A stretch of 64,000 bases of DNA. Source: Acinetobacter terrae. Lineage in GTDB: Bacteria; Pseudomonadota; Gammaproteobacteria; Pseudomonadales; Moraxellaceae. Both the position numbers and the translations under genes were made by a program. The stretch spans positions 19,668 through 83,667 of the forward strand of contig NZ_JABERI010000015.1 of NCBI RefSeq assembly GCF_013004375.1. The letters run 5' to 3'. Below are positions 56,839 to 64,000 of this stretch, piece by piece (the stretch's first letter is position 1; every line of letters starts with the position of its first letter). The notes under the pieces are model-generated. The model saw only the letters and a list, made by a program, of their open reading frames with translations. It was not told the DNA's origin and did no database searches.

Positions 56839-57471
56839 ATGCTGCAATTCATTAATCCATTACTGCACAAAATGATCCAAAGAATTTCCCCGTGCGTACT
56901 TTGTGGAATCGACCGACAACAACACCATTCACTCTGCGAAGATTGCTGGCAACAATTGCCGTGGTCTAAAAGTACGGTTCAGCGCCAGGAAATGGATATT
57001 CAGGTGGCATGTCATTATGACTATCCGATTGATCGGATTATCCAAAAATTTAAATACGAGCAACACCTGCATTTTCAAAACTTGCTTGCAGGCGCATTAC
57101 TGGAACTTCGCCTACCCAAAATTCAAGCGATTGTGCCAATGCCAATATCAAATAAACGACTGGTAGAACGTGGTTATAACCAGTCTTTAGTACTGGCTAA
57201 AATAATAGCCAAAGCACTGAATATTCCAGTATGGCAACCCGTCACCCGCTTACAACAGCATTCACAAAAAGGCTTAAGCCGGTTAGAACGTATTGATAAT
57301 ATTGAACAACAGTTTCAGATCAATAGCACATCCAAACTTCGTTATCGCCGTGTGCTTATTTTAGATGATGTGGTGACCACAGGCAGTTCCATCTATGCTT
57401 TAAAACAAAAGCTTGAGGAATTAGGTTGTCAGAAAATTTATGCAGCATGTGTCGCAAGTGCGGAGATTTAA
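56839..57471 (+). CDS. ComF-family phosphoribosyltransferase-like protein
   Basis: The 210-residue protein has an N-terminal zinc-finger-like Cys set (CVLCGIDRQQHHSLCEDC) and a C-terminal phosphoribosyltransferase fold with the PRPP motif VLILDDVVTTGSS (about residues 173-185). ComF/GntX proteins are linked to DNA uptake in competent species such as Acinetobacter, though their mechanism is unknown. About 150 nt separate it from recG. Confidence 0.88.
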   Translation: MLQFINPLLHKMIQRISPCVLCGIDRQQHHSLCEDCWQQLPWSKSTVQRQEMDIQVACHYDYPIDRIIQKFKYEQHLHFQNLLAGALLELRLPKIQAIVPMPISNKRLVERGYNQSLVLAKIIAKALNIPVWQPVTRLQQHSQKGLSRLERIDNIEQQFQINSTSKLRYRRVLILDDVVTTGSSIYALKQKLEELGCQKIYAACVASAEI

Positions 57472-57592
57472 ATCTTTCTCTCCTTTTAGGAAATAAAGGA
57501 TACTGATTTCCCTCATCCCCTTGCGGAATAAATCCCTCACTCCCTGGGCCATATATGGCGCAAGAGAAGAAATCATTTTCCTTTTAAGCAAA

Positions 57593-58000
57593 TTAGGAGA
57601 TAGAGCTTTCGATTAAAAATTGCTTCACCCACGGCATCACAATTTCTGTGGTCAAGGGTGCAAGTTTAGTTTGCTGATCATCTAAATCCACCCACTTCAT
57701 TTCTGCAATTTCAGCATCAATTTTCGGTGCATGATCCAACGTCACTACATAAACATAGCTCACCAATAAATGATCTGGTTCATTGGCTGTGGCTGTTTCA
57801 AAGCGACCAACAAATTGCTCAATCGATGCCTGACAACCAATTTCTTCCTGAATTTCACGCAGCATGGTGTGTTCAGGGGGTTCATTCGGTTCCAGCTTCC
57901 CGCCCACCTGCATGAAACATGAGGTATGACGCTTACGAACCACTAAAAGCTGTTGTTCATCATTTAAAATAATCGCAGCAGCAACAGTAATCACTTTCAT
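57593..58000 (-). CDS. NUDIX hydrolase
   Basis: The 135-residue protein has the full Nudix box in GGKLEPNEPPEHTMLREIQEEIG (about residues 33-55, with the REIQEE metal-binding Glu residues). Nudix enzymes cleave nucleoside diphosphates linked to another moiety; the substrate is not evident. It lies 2 nt after the LOG gene and is probably cotranscribed with it. Confidence 0.9.
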   Translation of the reverse strand: MKVITVAAAIILNDEQQLLVVRKRHTSCFMQVGGKLEPNEPPEHTMLREIQEEIGCQASIEQFVGRFETATANEPDHLLVSYVYVVTLDHAPKIDAEIAEMKWVDLDDQQTKLAPLTTEIVMPWVKQFLIESSIS

Positions 58001-58002
58001 CT

Positions 58003-58596
58003 TTATTCCACCAACGCTTGCTGATCAACCATGCCCCATTTCGGTTGCGGCGCTTGGAAAGCATCAAATTGCTGTAAAATATCTTCGATAGAATCTGAGG
58101 CAATAATGCTGTCAGAAAAACGTGGATGAGTAAAACCTTTCACTGTGGTCAGATGGATAAATTTCAGTAAATCATCATAGAAACCTGCCACATTTAAAAA
58201 TGCACATGGCTTTAAATGGATACCCAATTGTGCCCAAGTCCACTGCTCAAAAATCTCTTCCAAGGTTCCCGCACCACCCGGTAAAGCAATAAAAGCATCG
58301 GAAAGTTCCGACATTTTGGTCTTGCGTTCATGCATATTTGCAACCACATGCAATTCGGTTAAATGTGGATGCGCAAGCTCGCGGTCGACCAATGCATTTG
58401 GAATCACGCCTATAACTTTACCGCCCGCCTGTAAGGCACTATCCGCAACAATACCCATCAAACCTGAACGACCACCCCCATACACCAGTGTTTTGCCTTG
58501 CCGAGCAATTGTTTGACCCATTTTCTGTGCAGTGTCCAGGAAAATGGAATCTGTCCCCACAGATGAACCACAAAAAATTGCGATTGATTTCGTCAT
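58003..58596 (-). CDS. LOG family protein (TIGR00730)
   Basis: The 197-residue protein has the lysine-decarboxylase-like fold with GGGRSGLMG and PGGAGTLEE, which in LOG enzymes bind nucleotide 5'-monophosphates and release free cytokinin bases or ribose phosphate. The frame opens at 58659, but ATG 58596 begins the conserved KSIAIFCGSS and follows GGTGA. NUDIX follows at 2 nt. Confidence 0.9.
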   Translation of the reverse strand: MTKSIAIFCGSSVGTDSIFLDTAQKMGQTIARQGKTLVYGGGRSGLMGIVADSALQAGGKVIGVIPNALVDRELAHPHLTELHVVANMHERKTKMSELSDAFIALPGGAGTLEEIFEQWTWAQLGIHLKPCAFLNVAGFYDDLLKFIHLTTVKGFTHPRFSDSIIASDSIEDILQQFDAFQAPQPKWGMVDQQALVE

Positions 58597-58745
58597 TTTT
58601 TCACCATGTTTTGAAGATATCATACTAATAAAGTAAATTTTCAGGAGATTTTTTAACAAATAAGCGATTCAATCAGTGTTTTTATTCAATTCCTTGTCTA
58701 AAATACACTCATCGATTAACCTATACTGCGCAGGGAAAAGACAGC

Positions 58746-59759
58746 ATGCTTGAAGCCTTTTACGCCACAGAGCGCGGTAGTTTGGAAGATGCCACTATTA
58801 ATGGGGGCTTCGATCTTCATCAAGATTTAGTGTGGATTGATTTAATTGCACCCTCACAAGAAGAACAACAATGGGTATTAGATGCTTATGAGCAGAATTT
58901 ACCCACGCTAAAATCATTAGAAGACATTTCCTCATCAGCACGATTTTACCGTGATGATGACGGTATTTTACACATCAGCACCTACTTTTTAACGAAAAAT
59001 AAAAACTTTCAGGTCGATGGTGAAACGGATGACGATTCGAGTATTTTAGCCACCGTACAAACCGTTGCTTTCATTCTGCACAAACAACACCTGTTTACTT
59101 TACGTGGTGAAAAGCTGGTTGCATTCCGTGCCTTTCGTGCCCGTGCGCGTCGTAATGATTACGAAATTGACTATAAAGACCCCACTTGGGTGTTACTGGG
59201 TCTGCTTGAAGCCAAGCTGGATGAGCTGGCGGATATTCTGGAAGATGTACATAAAGATTTAGAAAAATATTCAACTGAAGTGTTGAATAACCGTCATCGT
59301 GAGCAAATTCTCGATTTGGATGACATGATTACCCGTTTGGCACAATTAGAAGACATGCTTGGAAAAGCACAATTGTGTTTAATTGACTTACGCCGTGTGC
59401 TGACTTTCTTGTCTCGCCCACGTGCTTTGGGCAGTCATATTTACGATGCTGATATTCGAGAGCTCAGTGAAGACGTGCGTTCTTTGGTTGAACATGATGC
59501 GTTCTTATTCCAAAAGGTTCGATTCTTACTGGATACCACCTCTGGATTCATTAATACCGAACAGAACGATACGATTCGTCGATTCTCGATCTTGCCCAGT
59601 ATGCTCGCTCCACCGATGCTGGTTGCCAGTGTGTATGGCATGAATACCGATGTACTGCCTTTTGCCAGAGGAACAAGCAGCTTCATTATGGTGGGTATTA
59701 TTTTAGTCGCTTTCTTTATTGGCCCATTGATTTATTTCCGCTGGAAAAAATGGATTTAA
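58746..59759 (+). CDS. corA: CorA-family magnesium/cobalt transporter
   Basis: CorA channels move Mg2+ and Co2+ across the inner membrane. The 337-residue protein has a cytoplasmic alpha/beta domain, a long stalk helix, and two C-terminal transmembrane helices (about 285-305 and 312-332) with the selectivity motif GMN in VYGMNTDVLPF. It is preceded by GGGAAAAG. A Mg2+-sensing leader was not recognised. Confidence 0.93.
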   Translation: MLEAFYATERGSLEDATINGGFDLHQDLVWIDLIAPSQEEQQWVLDAYEQNLPTLKSLEDISSSARFYRDDDGILHISTYFLTKNKNFQVDGETDDDSSILATVQTVAFILHKQHLFTLRGEKLVAFRAFRARARRNDYEIDYKDPTWVLLGLLEAKLDELADILEDVHKDLEKYSTEVLNNRHREQILDLDDMITRLAQLEDMLGKAQLCLIDLRRVLTFLSRPRALGSHIYDADIRELSEDVRSLVEHDAFLFQKVRFLLDTTSGFINTEQNDTIRRFSILPSMLAPPMLVASVYGMNTDVLPFARGTSSFIMVGIILVAFFIGPLIYFRWKKWI

Positions 59760-59784
59760 GCTCTTCATTTAAATATGTATTAAA

Positions 59785-59862
59785 GCCCTCTCTCCCTTTG
59801 GGAGAGAGCTAGAGAGAGGGTAATAAGACCTCTCCCTAGCCCTCTCCTAGGAGGAGAGGGAA
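59785..59862. repeat. Composite palindromic intergenic element, copy 2
   Basis: CTCTCTCCC/GGGAGAGAG (59788-59808) and CCCTCTCCT/AGGAGAGGG (59840-59860), followed by AATTTCTTATAC. Order and end sequence resemble the element at 53645-53795. Confidence 0.7.
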
Positions 59863-59920
59863 TTTCTTATACTATTTGCTAAATGACTAAAACAAGAAAT
59901 CCCCAAAAATATATGATAAT

Positions 59921-59946
59921 AAAAAAGCACCTTTCGGTGCTTTTTT
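59921..59946. terminator. Bidirectional terminator
   Basis: GCACC/GGTGC with a TTTC loop between an A and a T run, between the corA gene side and the end of the mla operon. Confidence 0.9.
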
Positions 59947-59958
59947 ATATCTCAGTGT

Positions 59959-60249
59959 TCAGTCAATCAATTGCAGATCATTTTGCAAATGACAGGCTTG
60001 AATGATTTTCATCATTTTTTCAGGCACAGCTTTAAACTGGATTCCTTGGGCTTGTGGCGTTTGACGCAACCAACGTACCAATACTGCCAAAGCCAAGGTA
60101 CTACCATGCTCCAGCTTCGCCAAATTCACCACTACAGGAAACTGATTTTGAGATTGAATCAGCTTTAAACCCTGTTGGTAATAGCTTTCAGCATTTACAT
60201 AATCTATTTTTCCAGAAACCTGTAATTCCTGATTAATGATTTCAATCAC
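59959..60249 (-). CDS. mlaB: MlaB-like STAS protein
   Basis: MlaB is the cytoplasmic STAS subunit that stabilises the MlaFE phospholipid ABC transporter. The 96-residue protein has the STAS core with FPVVVNLAKLEHGSTLALAVLVRWLRQT, where MlaB proteins have a conserved Thr in this segment. It starts at GTG. It is the last gene of the mla operon, 15 nt after mlaC. Confidence 0.85.
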   Translation of the reverse strand: MIEIINQELQVSGKIDYVNAESYYQQGLKLIQSQNQFPVVVNLAKLEHGSTLALAVLVRWLRQTPQAQGIQFKAVPEKMMKIIQACHLQNDLQLID

Positions 60250-60264
60250 CGAACACCTACTTAG

Positions 60265-60897
60265 TTATTTTTTATTAACAGCTACATCTGCATCTGGCTG
60301 AAAGTTTGCAATCGCTTTATCCAAGTTACCGCCATTCAGTTTTACGGTTGAAGCAAACTGATTACGGAACTGCAAACCTAAATCAATGCCCGAAACATTA
60401 ATGTTGCGGATTTTCCATTGATTGCCTTTATCCACCAATTGGAAAGATACAGGAATTTTTTCACCTTTGTTATTAAAGTCCATCGTCACAACAGGGTTTT
60501 TACTGTTGGTGTCTTTGTATGGACGAAGGCTATAAGACTGATTTGAGAACTTGGCAAATGCACTGCCGTAATTTTCAATTAAAGTTTCACGGAAGTTACG
60601 TTCAAATTGAGCACGCTGGGCAGCCGTACTGTATTGATTGGTCGCATACGTCCCCATCACAATACGGGTAAATGATTGTGAATCAATATATGGGTCAAGA
60701 TTTTGACGTACAATAGCTTTCACTGCAGCCGGATTGTTTTGCAATTTCGCATTATCCGCTTTTAAGCGTGAAATCAGACCATCCGCAACTTTTTTAACAA
60801 AAGCAGGAGGTGCTTCTGCCGGTGCTGAAAATGCAGTAGTCGCCATCATTGTTGATAAAACACTAGCTGCAAGTGTCTGTTTAACTAAAGTATTCAC
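60265..60897 (-). CDS. mlaC: Periplasmic phospholipid shuttle MlaC
   Basis: MlaC carries phospholipid between the outer membrane MlaA complex and the inner membrane MlaFEDB. The 210-residue protein starts with a signal peptide (cleavage after AFSA, about residue 24) and has the Ttg2/MlaC fold sequence VKAIVRQNLDPYIDSQSFTRIVMG and IPVSFQLVDKGNQWKIRNINVSGIDL. Confidence 0.93.
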   Translation of the reverse strand: MNTLVKQTLAASVLSTMMATTAFSAPAEAPPAFVKKVADGLISRLKADNAKLQNNPAAVKAIVRQNLDPYIDSQSFTRIVMGTYATNQYSTAAQRAQFERNFRETLIENYGSAFAKFSNQSYSLRPYKDTNSKNPVVTMDFNNKGEKIPVSFQLVDKGNQWKIRNINVSGIDLGLQFRNQFASTVKLNGGNLDKAIANFQPDADVAVNKK

Positions 60898-60915
60898 TAA
60901 AATTTCCTCTCCAAA

Positions 60916-61584
60916 TTATTCAACAAATGATGCTTCTGTATCAGTTGATTCACCCGATGACTTTGCATCTGCCGCTTTTGCCGATGATTTACTTGCACCA
61001 CCAGTAATAAACTTACTAATTAAATCTTCAAGATCCATAGTACCTTGAGTATTGGCAATACTTTCACCACGTTTTACGTAGTTCAAACCACCGCCTGGCA
61101 CTACTTTCAAGTATTTTTCACCCAATAATCCATTGGTTGCGACCATAATATAAGCATCTTCATCAATACTGGTGATGGAGCGCATGTTATCCAAAAGTTG
61201 TTTTTCCATTTCTTTTTGTTTCGCAGGCGCCGCTTCAGTATATTCTGTGCTATAGCGCAGTTCTTCTAAAGCATTGGCTTCCACCGTCTTAAGCTGTTCT
61301 TTATTAAATGAGGTCAGCTTACCATCCAATTCGAAATGTACTGTAGCTAAGCGCGATACCGGATCAAGGGTAATATCAGTTACCCGACCAATGGTGACCC
61401 CACTCATGGTGACTTTTGCACGCGGTTTTAAACCGTTCACATTGTCAAAACTTGCGGTCATGTCATAGCTATCACGCAGGTTGGTTCCCACCAAGCCACT
61501 CACTTTCATGGCCAAGAAAAATAATGCAATACCGGTAAGAATGACAAAAATACCTACGGTCAGCTCACTTGTACGTGATTTCAT
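60916..61584 (-). CDS. mlaD: MlaD, MCE-domain substrate-binding subunit
   Basis: MlaD forms a hexamer at the inner membrane that handles phospholipid. The 222-residue protein has one N-terminal transmembrane helix (about 8-28), the MCE domain (about 40-190) with an internal 40-residue insertion (about 96-132), a feature also reported in Acinetobacter MlaD, and a Ser/Ala/Lys-rich tail. Confidence 0.93.
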   Translation of the reverse strand: MKSRTSELTVGIFVILTGIALFFLAMKVSGLVGTNLRDSYDMTASFDNVNGLKPRAKVTMSGVTIGRVTDITLDPVSRLATVHFELDGKLTSFNKEQLKTVEANALEELRYSTEYTEAAPAKQKEMEKQLLDNMRSITSIDEDAYIMVATNGLLGEKYLKVVPGGGLNYVKRGESIANTQGTMDLEDLISKFITGGASKSSAKAADAKSSGESTDTEASFVE

Positions 61585-62363
61585 TAAACACCTCCAAACA
61601 TGACCGCAGTCAACACAAAATCAGAACCTAAAACACACAATGAGGAATACACTACTGTTCGCGTAGTCGATGTTGCAATCCCTTCAGAAGTCGGCACACA
61701 GGTATAACCCTGATACACCGCAATCCAGGTACAAAGTAATGCAAAAACTAGACTTTTAATAATGGTGCCGTTGAAAATATCTTTATGGAACTGCACGCTA
61801 TTTTGCATGCCACTCCAGAAAGAACCTTCATCTACCCCTAAAAAATCGACTCCCACCATTTTACCGCCCATGATGCCAATGGCACCAAAAATAATCGATA
61901 ACATCGGCAGACTGACAATACCTGCCCATAAACGAGGGGAAACGATACGTTTCAACGGATCGACACCAATCATTTCCATACTGGCCAATTGCTCTGTCGC
62001 TTTCATTAAGCCAATTTCAGCCGTTAAAGCCGAACCGGCACGCCCTGCAAACAATAATGCAGCGACTACAGGAGCCAACTCTCTTAATAGCGTTAAAGAC
62101 ACCATCGTACCGAGCATGGCTTCTGAGCCGATATTGACCAAAATGGAATAGCCTTGTAAGCCCAGCACCAAACCAATGAACAAACCTGATACGGCAATAA
62201 TCAATAAAGACATCACGCCAATACGGTACATTTGGTAAATAAACAGTTTGACCCCGAGCCAGGTCGGCATGGAAAACAGGATTTGCAGCAACATTACCGT
62301 TGCCACACCGATGCCACATACACGTTCAATGACGCGTCTACCTAATGAGGCAATAGCATTCAT
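61584..62363 (-). CDS. mlaE: MlaE permease
   Basis: MlaE is the transmembrane core of the phospholipid ABC transporter. The 259-residue protein has five or so helices and the family motif ELAPVVAALLFAGRAGSALTAEIGLMKATEQLAS. The neighbouring starts and stops overlap mlaF and mlaD by 1-4 nt. Confidence 0.94.
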   Translation of the reverse strand: MNAIASLGRRVIERVCGIGVATVMLLQILFSMPTWLGVKLFIYQMYRIGVMSLLIIAVSGLFIGLVLGLQGYSILVNIGSEAMLGTMVSLTLLRELAPVVAALLFAGRAGSALTAEIGLMKATEQLASMEMIGVDPLKRIVSPRLWAGIVSLPMLSIIFGAIGIMGGKMVGVDFLGVDEGSFWSGMQNSVQFHKDIFNGTIIKSLVFALLCTWIAVYQGYTCVPTSEGIATSTTRTVVYSSLCVLGSDFVLTAVMFGGV

Positions 62364-63178
62364 GAACGCACCTCATCACTTAAATAAGCCTTATGACTAA
62401 ACTGATAATCGACAGGACCTTCGGCAGCACCAGTTAAGAACTGACGGACAAATGCCGATTCATGTTGTTTTAATTCAGCAGGCGTTCCCTCACCCTGAAT
62501 AACACCTTCAGCGATAATATAGATGTAATCGGCAATCGATAAGGTTTCACCCACATCATGCGAGACAATAATCGTGGTTAAATCCAGTGCTTCACGCAAG
62601 GTTCGAATTAAACGCGTGAGTACTCCTTTCACAATCGGATCTTGTCCAGCAAATGGTTCATCATACATGATCAGTTCTGGATCAAGCGCAATGGCCCGTG
62701 CCAAGGCGACACGACGGTTCATCCCTCCAGATAATTCTGCAGGCATAAACTTTTCAGTACCGCGTAAGCCCACTGCTTCCAGTTTAAGTGCCACCAGTTC
62801 TGCAATGAGATGTTCAGGGAGTTGGGTATGCGCACGTAACGGAAAAGCCACGTTTTCATAGACGCTCATATCGGTAAACAGAGCACCACTTTGGAATAGC
62901 ATGCCCATACGCGCCCGAGCCGCAAACAGGTCAGAGCGCGACATATGCGCAATATCATTTCCATCCAATAAGACTTGCCCGTGGTCTGGAACGAGCTGCC
63001 CACCAATCAGACGTAGCAAGGTTGTTTTACCTGTACCTGAAGGCCCCATAATGGCAGTAATCTGACCACGACGAATCTTTAAACTGACATTATCGAAAAT
63101 GACGCGTTCCCCTCGTTTAAAGCTCAGATTTTTAATCTCAATCAGAGACTGAGATTGAGAGGGTATTTGATTATTCAT
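62360..63178 (-). CDS. mlaF: MlaF ATPase
   Basis: MlaF is the ABC ATPase of the phospholipid trafficking system. The 272-residue protein has Walker A GPSGTGKTT (45-53), the signature LSGGMNRRVALARA, Walker B ELIMYDEPFAGQDP and the H-loop VSHDVGE. It is the first gene of the minus-strand mlaFEDCB operon. Confidence 0.95.
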   Translation of the reverse strand: MNNQIPSQSQSLIEIKNLSFKRGERVIFDNVSLKIRRGQITAIMGPSGTGKTTLLRLIGGQLVPDHGQVLLDGNDIAHMSRSDLFAARARMGMLFQSGALFTDMSVYENVAFPLRAHTQLPEHLIAELVALKLEAVGLRGTEKFMPAELSGGMNRRVALARAIALDPELIMYDEPFAGQDPIVKGVLTRLIRTLREALDLTTIIVSHDVGETLSIADYIYIIAEGVIQGEGTPAELKQHESAFVRQFLTGAAEGPVDYQFSHKAYLSDEVRS

Positions 63179-63327
63179 AGCTGAGCGTTTTCCTACATTT
63201 TTTCAGCATGCATACTATAAAGGATTAGAGTTTAAAATGTTACTTTTAGATAAAAGGCAACGAATCCAGTGAATTTTCTAATGAATTTAATTGTAATTCT
63301 ATTTTTTATAAAAAACAGGACACTGTG

Positions 63328-63396
63328 TTACAGAAAAGAATTATAGATATAGTACCCAATGTTGCATAGCAATAAGGCCAAACCAATATAAGGCAT
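63328..63396 (-). CDS. Possible 22-residue membrane peptide
   Basis: The frame reads MPYIGLALLLCNIGYYIYNSFL, a single hydrophobic helix, after an AGAGGTG ribosome site at 4-5 nt. No terminator or conserved neighbour backs it, so it may be a chance frame. The Shine-Dalgarno match is the main evidence. Confidence 0.35.
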   Translation of the reverse strand: MPYIGLALLLCNIGYYIYNSFL

Positions 63397-63517
63397 AATC
63401 ACCTCTTGATTAAAATTCCAAATATAATGAGCAGATTCATTGTTCATATTTAACGATTTTAAAACAAAACATGATTGAGTATACATTTTTATCTTATAAG
63501 ATCAAAGATTAATCCAT

Positions 63518-63547
63518 AAAAAAACCGGTGTTTCCACCGGTTTTTTT
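63518..63547 (-). terminator. Terminator of the partial gene at the window end
   Basis: AAAAACCGGTG/CACCGGTTTTT with a TTTC loop, A run on the left, 21 nt past the stop codon. Confidence 0.93.
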
Positions 63548-63567
63548 ATCTAAATCTAACGATTAAA

Positions 63568-64000
63568 TTAGTCGTTAAATTTACGACGTGGACGTTCTTC
63601 GCCAGCAAAAGCTGGACGTTCGCCACGTGGTTTGTCATCAAAGCTACGACGTGGACGATCTTCACCACCGAAAGTACGCTTAGGACGATCATCGCTGAAA
63701 GAACGTTGTGGACGATCACCAAAACCGCCTTCACGACGTGGAGCTGGACGATCACCAAAATCACGACGTGGAGCTGGACGATCACCTTCACGAGCTGGCT
63801 TGTAATCTACACGGTTGCCACGGTTGTCATCAGCCGAACGCGGTTTGTCACCAAACGAACGTTGTGGACGATCACCGAAACCGCCTTCACGACGAGCTGG
63901 AGCTGGACGATCACCAAAATCACGTTTTGGACGATCATCAAACGAACGTTGTGGACGATCACCGAAACCGCCTTCACGACGAGCTGGAGCTGGACGATCA
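63568..64000 (-). CDS. C-terminal repeat tail of a probable DEAD-box RNA helicase (partial)
   Basis: The gene is cut by the window end; 144 codons are present with no start. The read frame is entirely Arg/Gly/Asp/Pro-rich, with repeated GDRPAPRREGGFGDRPQRSF-like units, SFDDKPRGERPAF and the ending RPRRKFND. Such basic disordered tails are known at the end of DEAD-box RNA helicases in Acinetobacter, but the catalytic core is outside the window, so another RNA-binding protein is possible. An 87-bp repeat lies in it. Confidence 0.55.
   Translation of the reverse strand, partial: DRPAPARREGGFGDRPQRSFDDRPKRDFGDRPAPARREGGFGDRPQRSFGDKPRSADDNRGNRVDYKPAREGDRPAPRRDFGDRPAPRREGGFGDRPQRSFSDDRPKRTFGGEDRPRRSFDDKPRGERPAFAGEERPRRKFND
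63857..64000. repeat. 87-bp in-frame tandem repeat in the helicase tail
   Basis: The block starting GAACGTTGTGGACGATCACC at 63857 recurs at 63944, a period of 87 bp (29 codons), with near identity; the second unit runs off the window. Confidence 0.75.

Noticed and set aside
58660..58745. Mg2+ riboswitch before corA
   Set aside because: The spacer is about 85 nt, AT-rich, and shows no M-box-like folding.
63546..63791. Minus-strand open frame rich in Val and Leu
   Set aside because: It is an out-of-frame reading of the Arg/Gly/Asp/Pro repeat gene; the correct frame ends RPRRKFND at 63568.
63600..64000. CRISPR-like repeats
   Set aside because: The repeats are in-frame low-complexity codons without regular spacers.

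Overview
The window is a chromosomal segment of a gammaproteobacterium, almost certainly Acinetobacter (Moraxellaceae). The reasons are the AT-rich composition, the sequences of the ribosomal proteins (for example L22 starting MMEVTAKL and a 212-residue L3), the fused S10-spc-alpha ribosomal cluster, an MlaFEDCB operon, NsrR, and Acinetobacter-like intergenic palindromes. The species cannot be fixed by eye. No rRNA operon, phage, integrase, transposase or CRISPR array was seen.

Layout. 1-740 is AT-rich and holds a broken gene remnant. 740-7898 carries a zinc-ribbon/glycine-zipper protein, WrbA, a YihY-type membrane protein, two translationally coupled drug/metabolite transporters (one YddG-like), an FAA hydrolase, a YcxB-like protein and a secreted tandem SRPBCC-like protein. 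7928-11270 is a tRNA locus: one tRNA-Arg(ACG) lies apart from a tRNA-Ser(GCT)-Arg-Arg transcription unit, and a 2.8-kb accessory segment (patatin-like phospholipase, RibD-type reductase) sits between two exact 110-bp copies of the tRNA-Arg plus its 3' flank. 11496-18332 has rnr, a membrane protein, prlC, yheV, a membrane-anchored coiled-coil protein and another EamA transporter. 18393-22813 is a minus-strand group with a fused TRAP permease, a rhombosortase, a lipoprotein and a 37-residue membrane peptide. sdhE-ygfX, an LCAD-type acyl-CoA dehydrogenase and a Baeyer-Villiger-type monooxygenase follow.

26682-40489 is one minus-strand ribosomal super-operon (rpsJ to rplQ, with secY and rpoA), from a clear sigma-70 promoter and structured leader to a terminator. 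40554-63178 is mostly housekeeping: a GATase, metC-like beta-lyase, yjgR-like ATPase, a shortened flavohaemoglobin with a perfect NsrR operator followed by nsrR, engB, a ferritin-like metal hydrolase, a VOC protein, a DAACS symporter, a 37-residue secreted peptide, tesB, plsB, an SDR protein, recG, comF-like, NUDIX, LOG, corA, and mlaBCDEF. The window ends inside the Arg/Gly/Asp/Pro-repeat tail of a minus-strand gene, probably a DEAD-box RNA helicase.

Themes are translation (ribosomal cluster, tRNAs, rnr, engB), envelope lipid supply and upkeep (plsB, tesB, mla), acyl chain oxidation (acyl-CoA dehydrogenase, BVMO) and nitric-oxide response (NsrR plus globin). The least explained items are the tRNA-flanked accessory segment, the reductase-less globin, the rhombosortase/TRAP/lipoprotein group, three very small genes and a 13-bp palindrome repeated at three sites.
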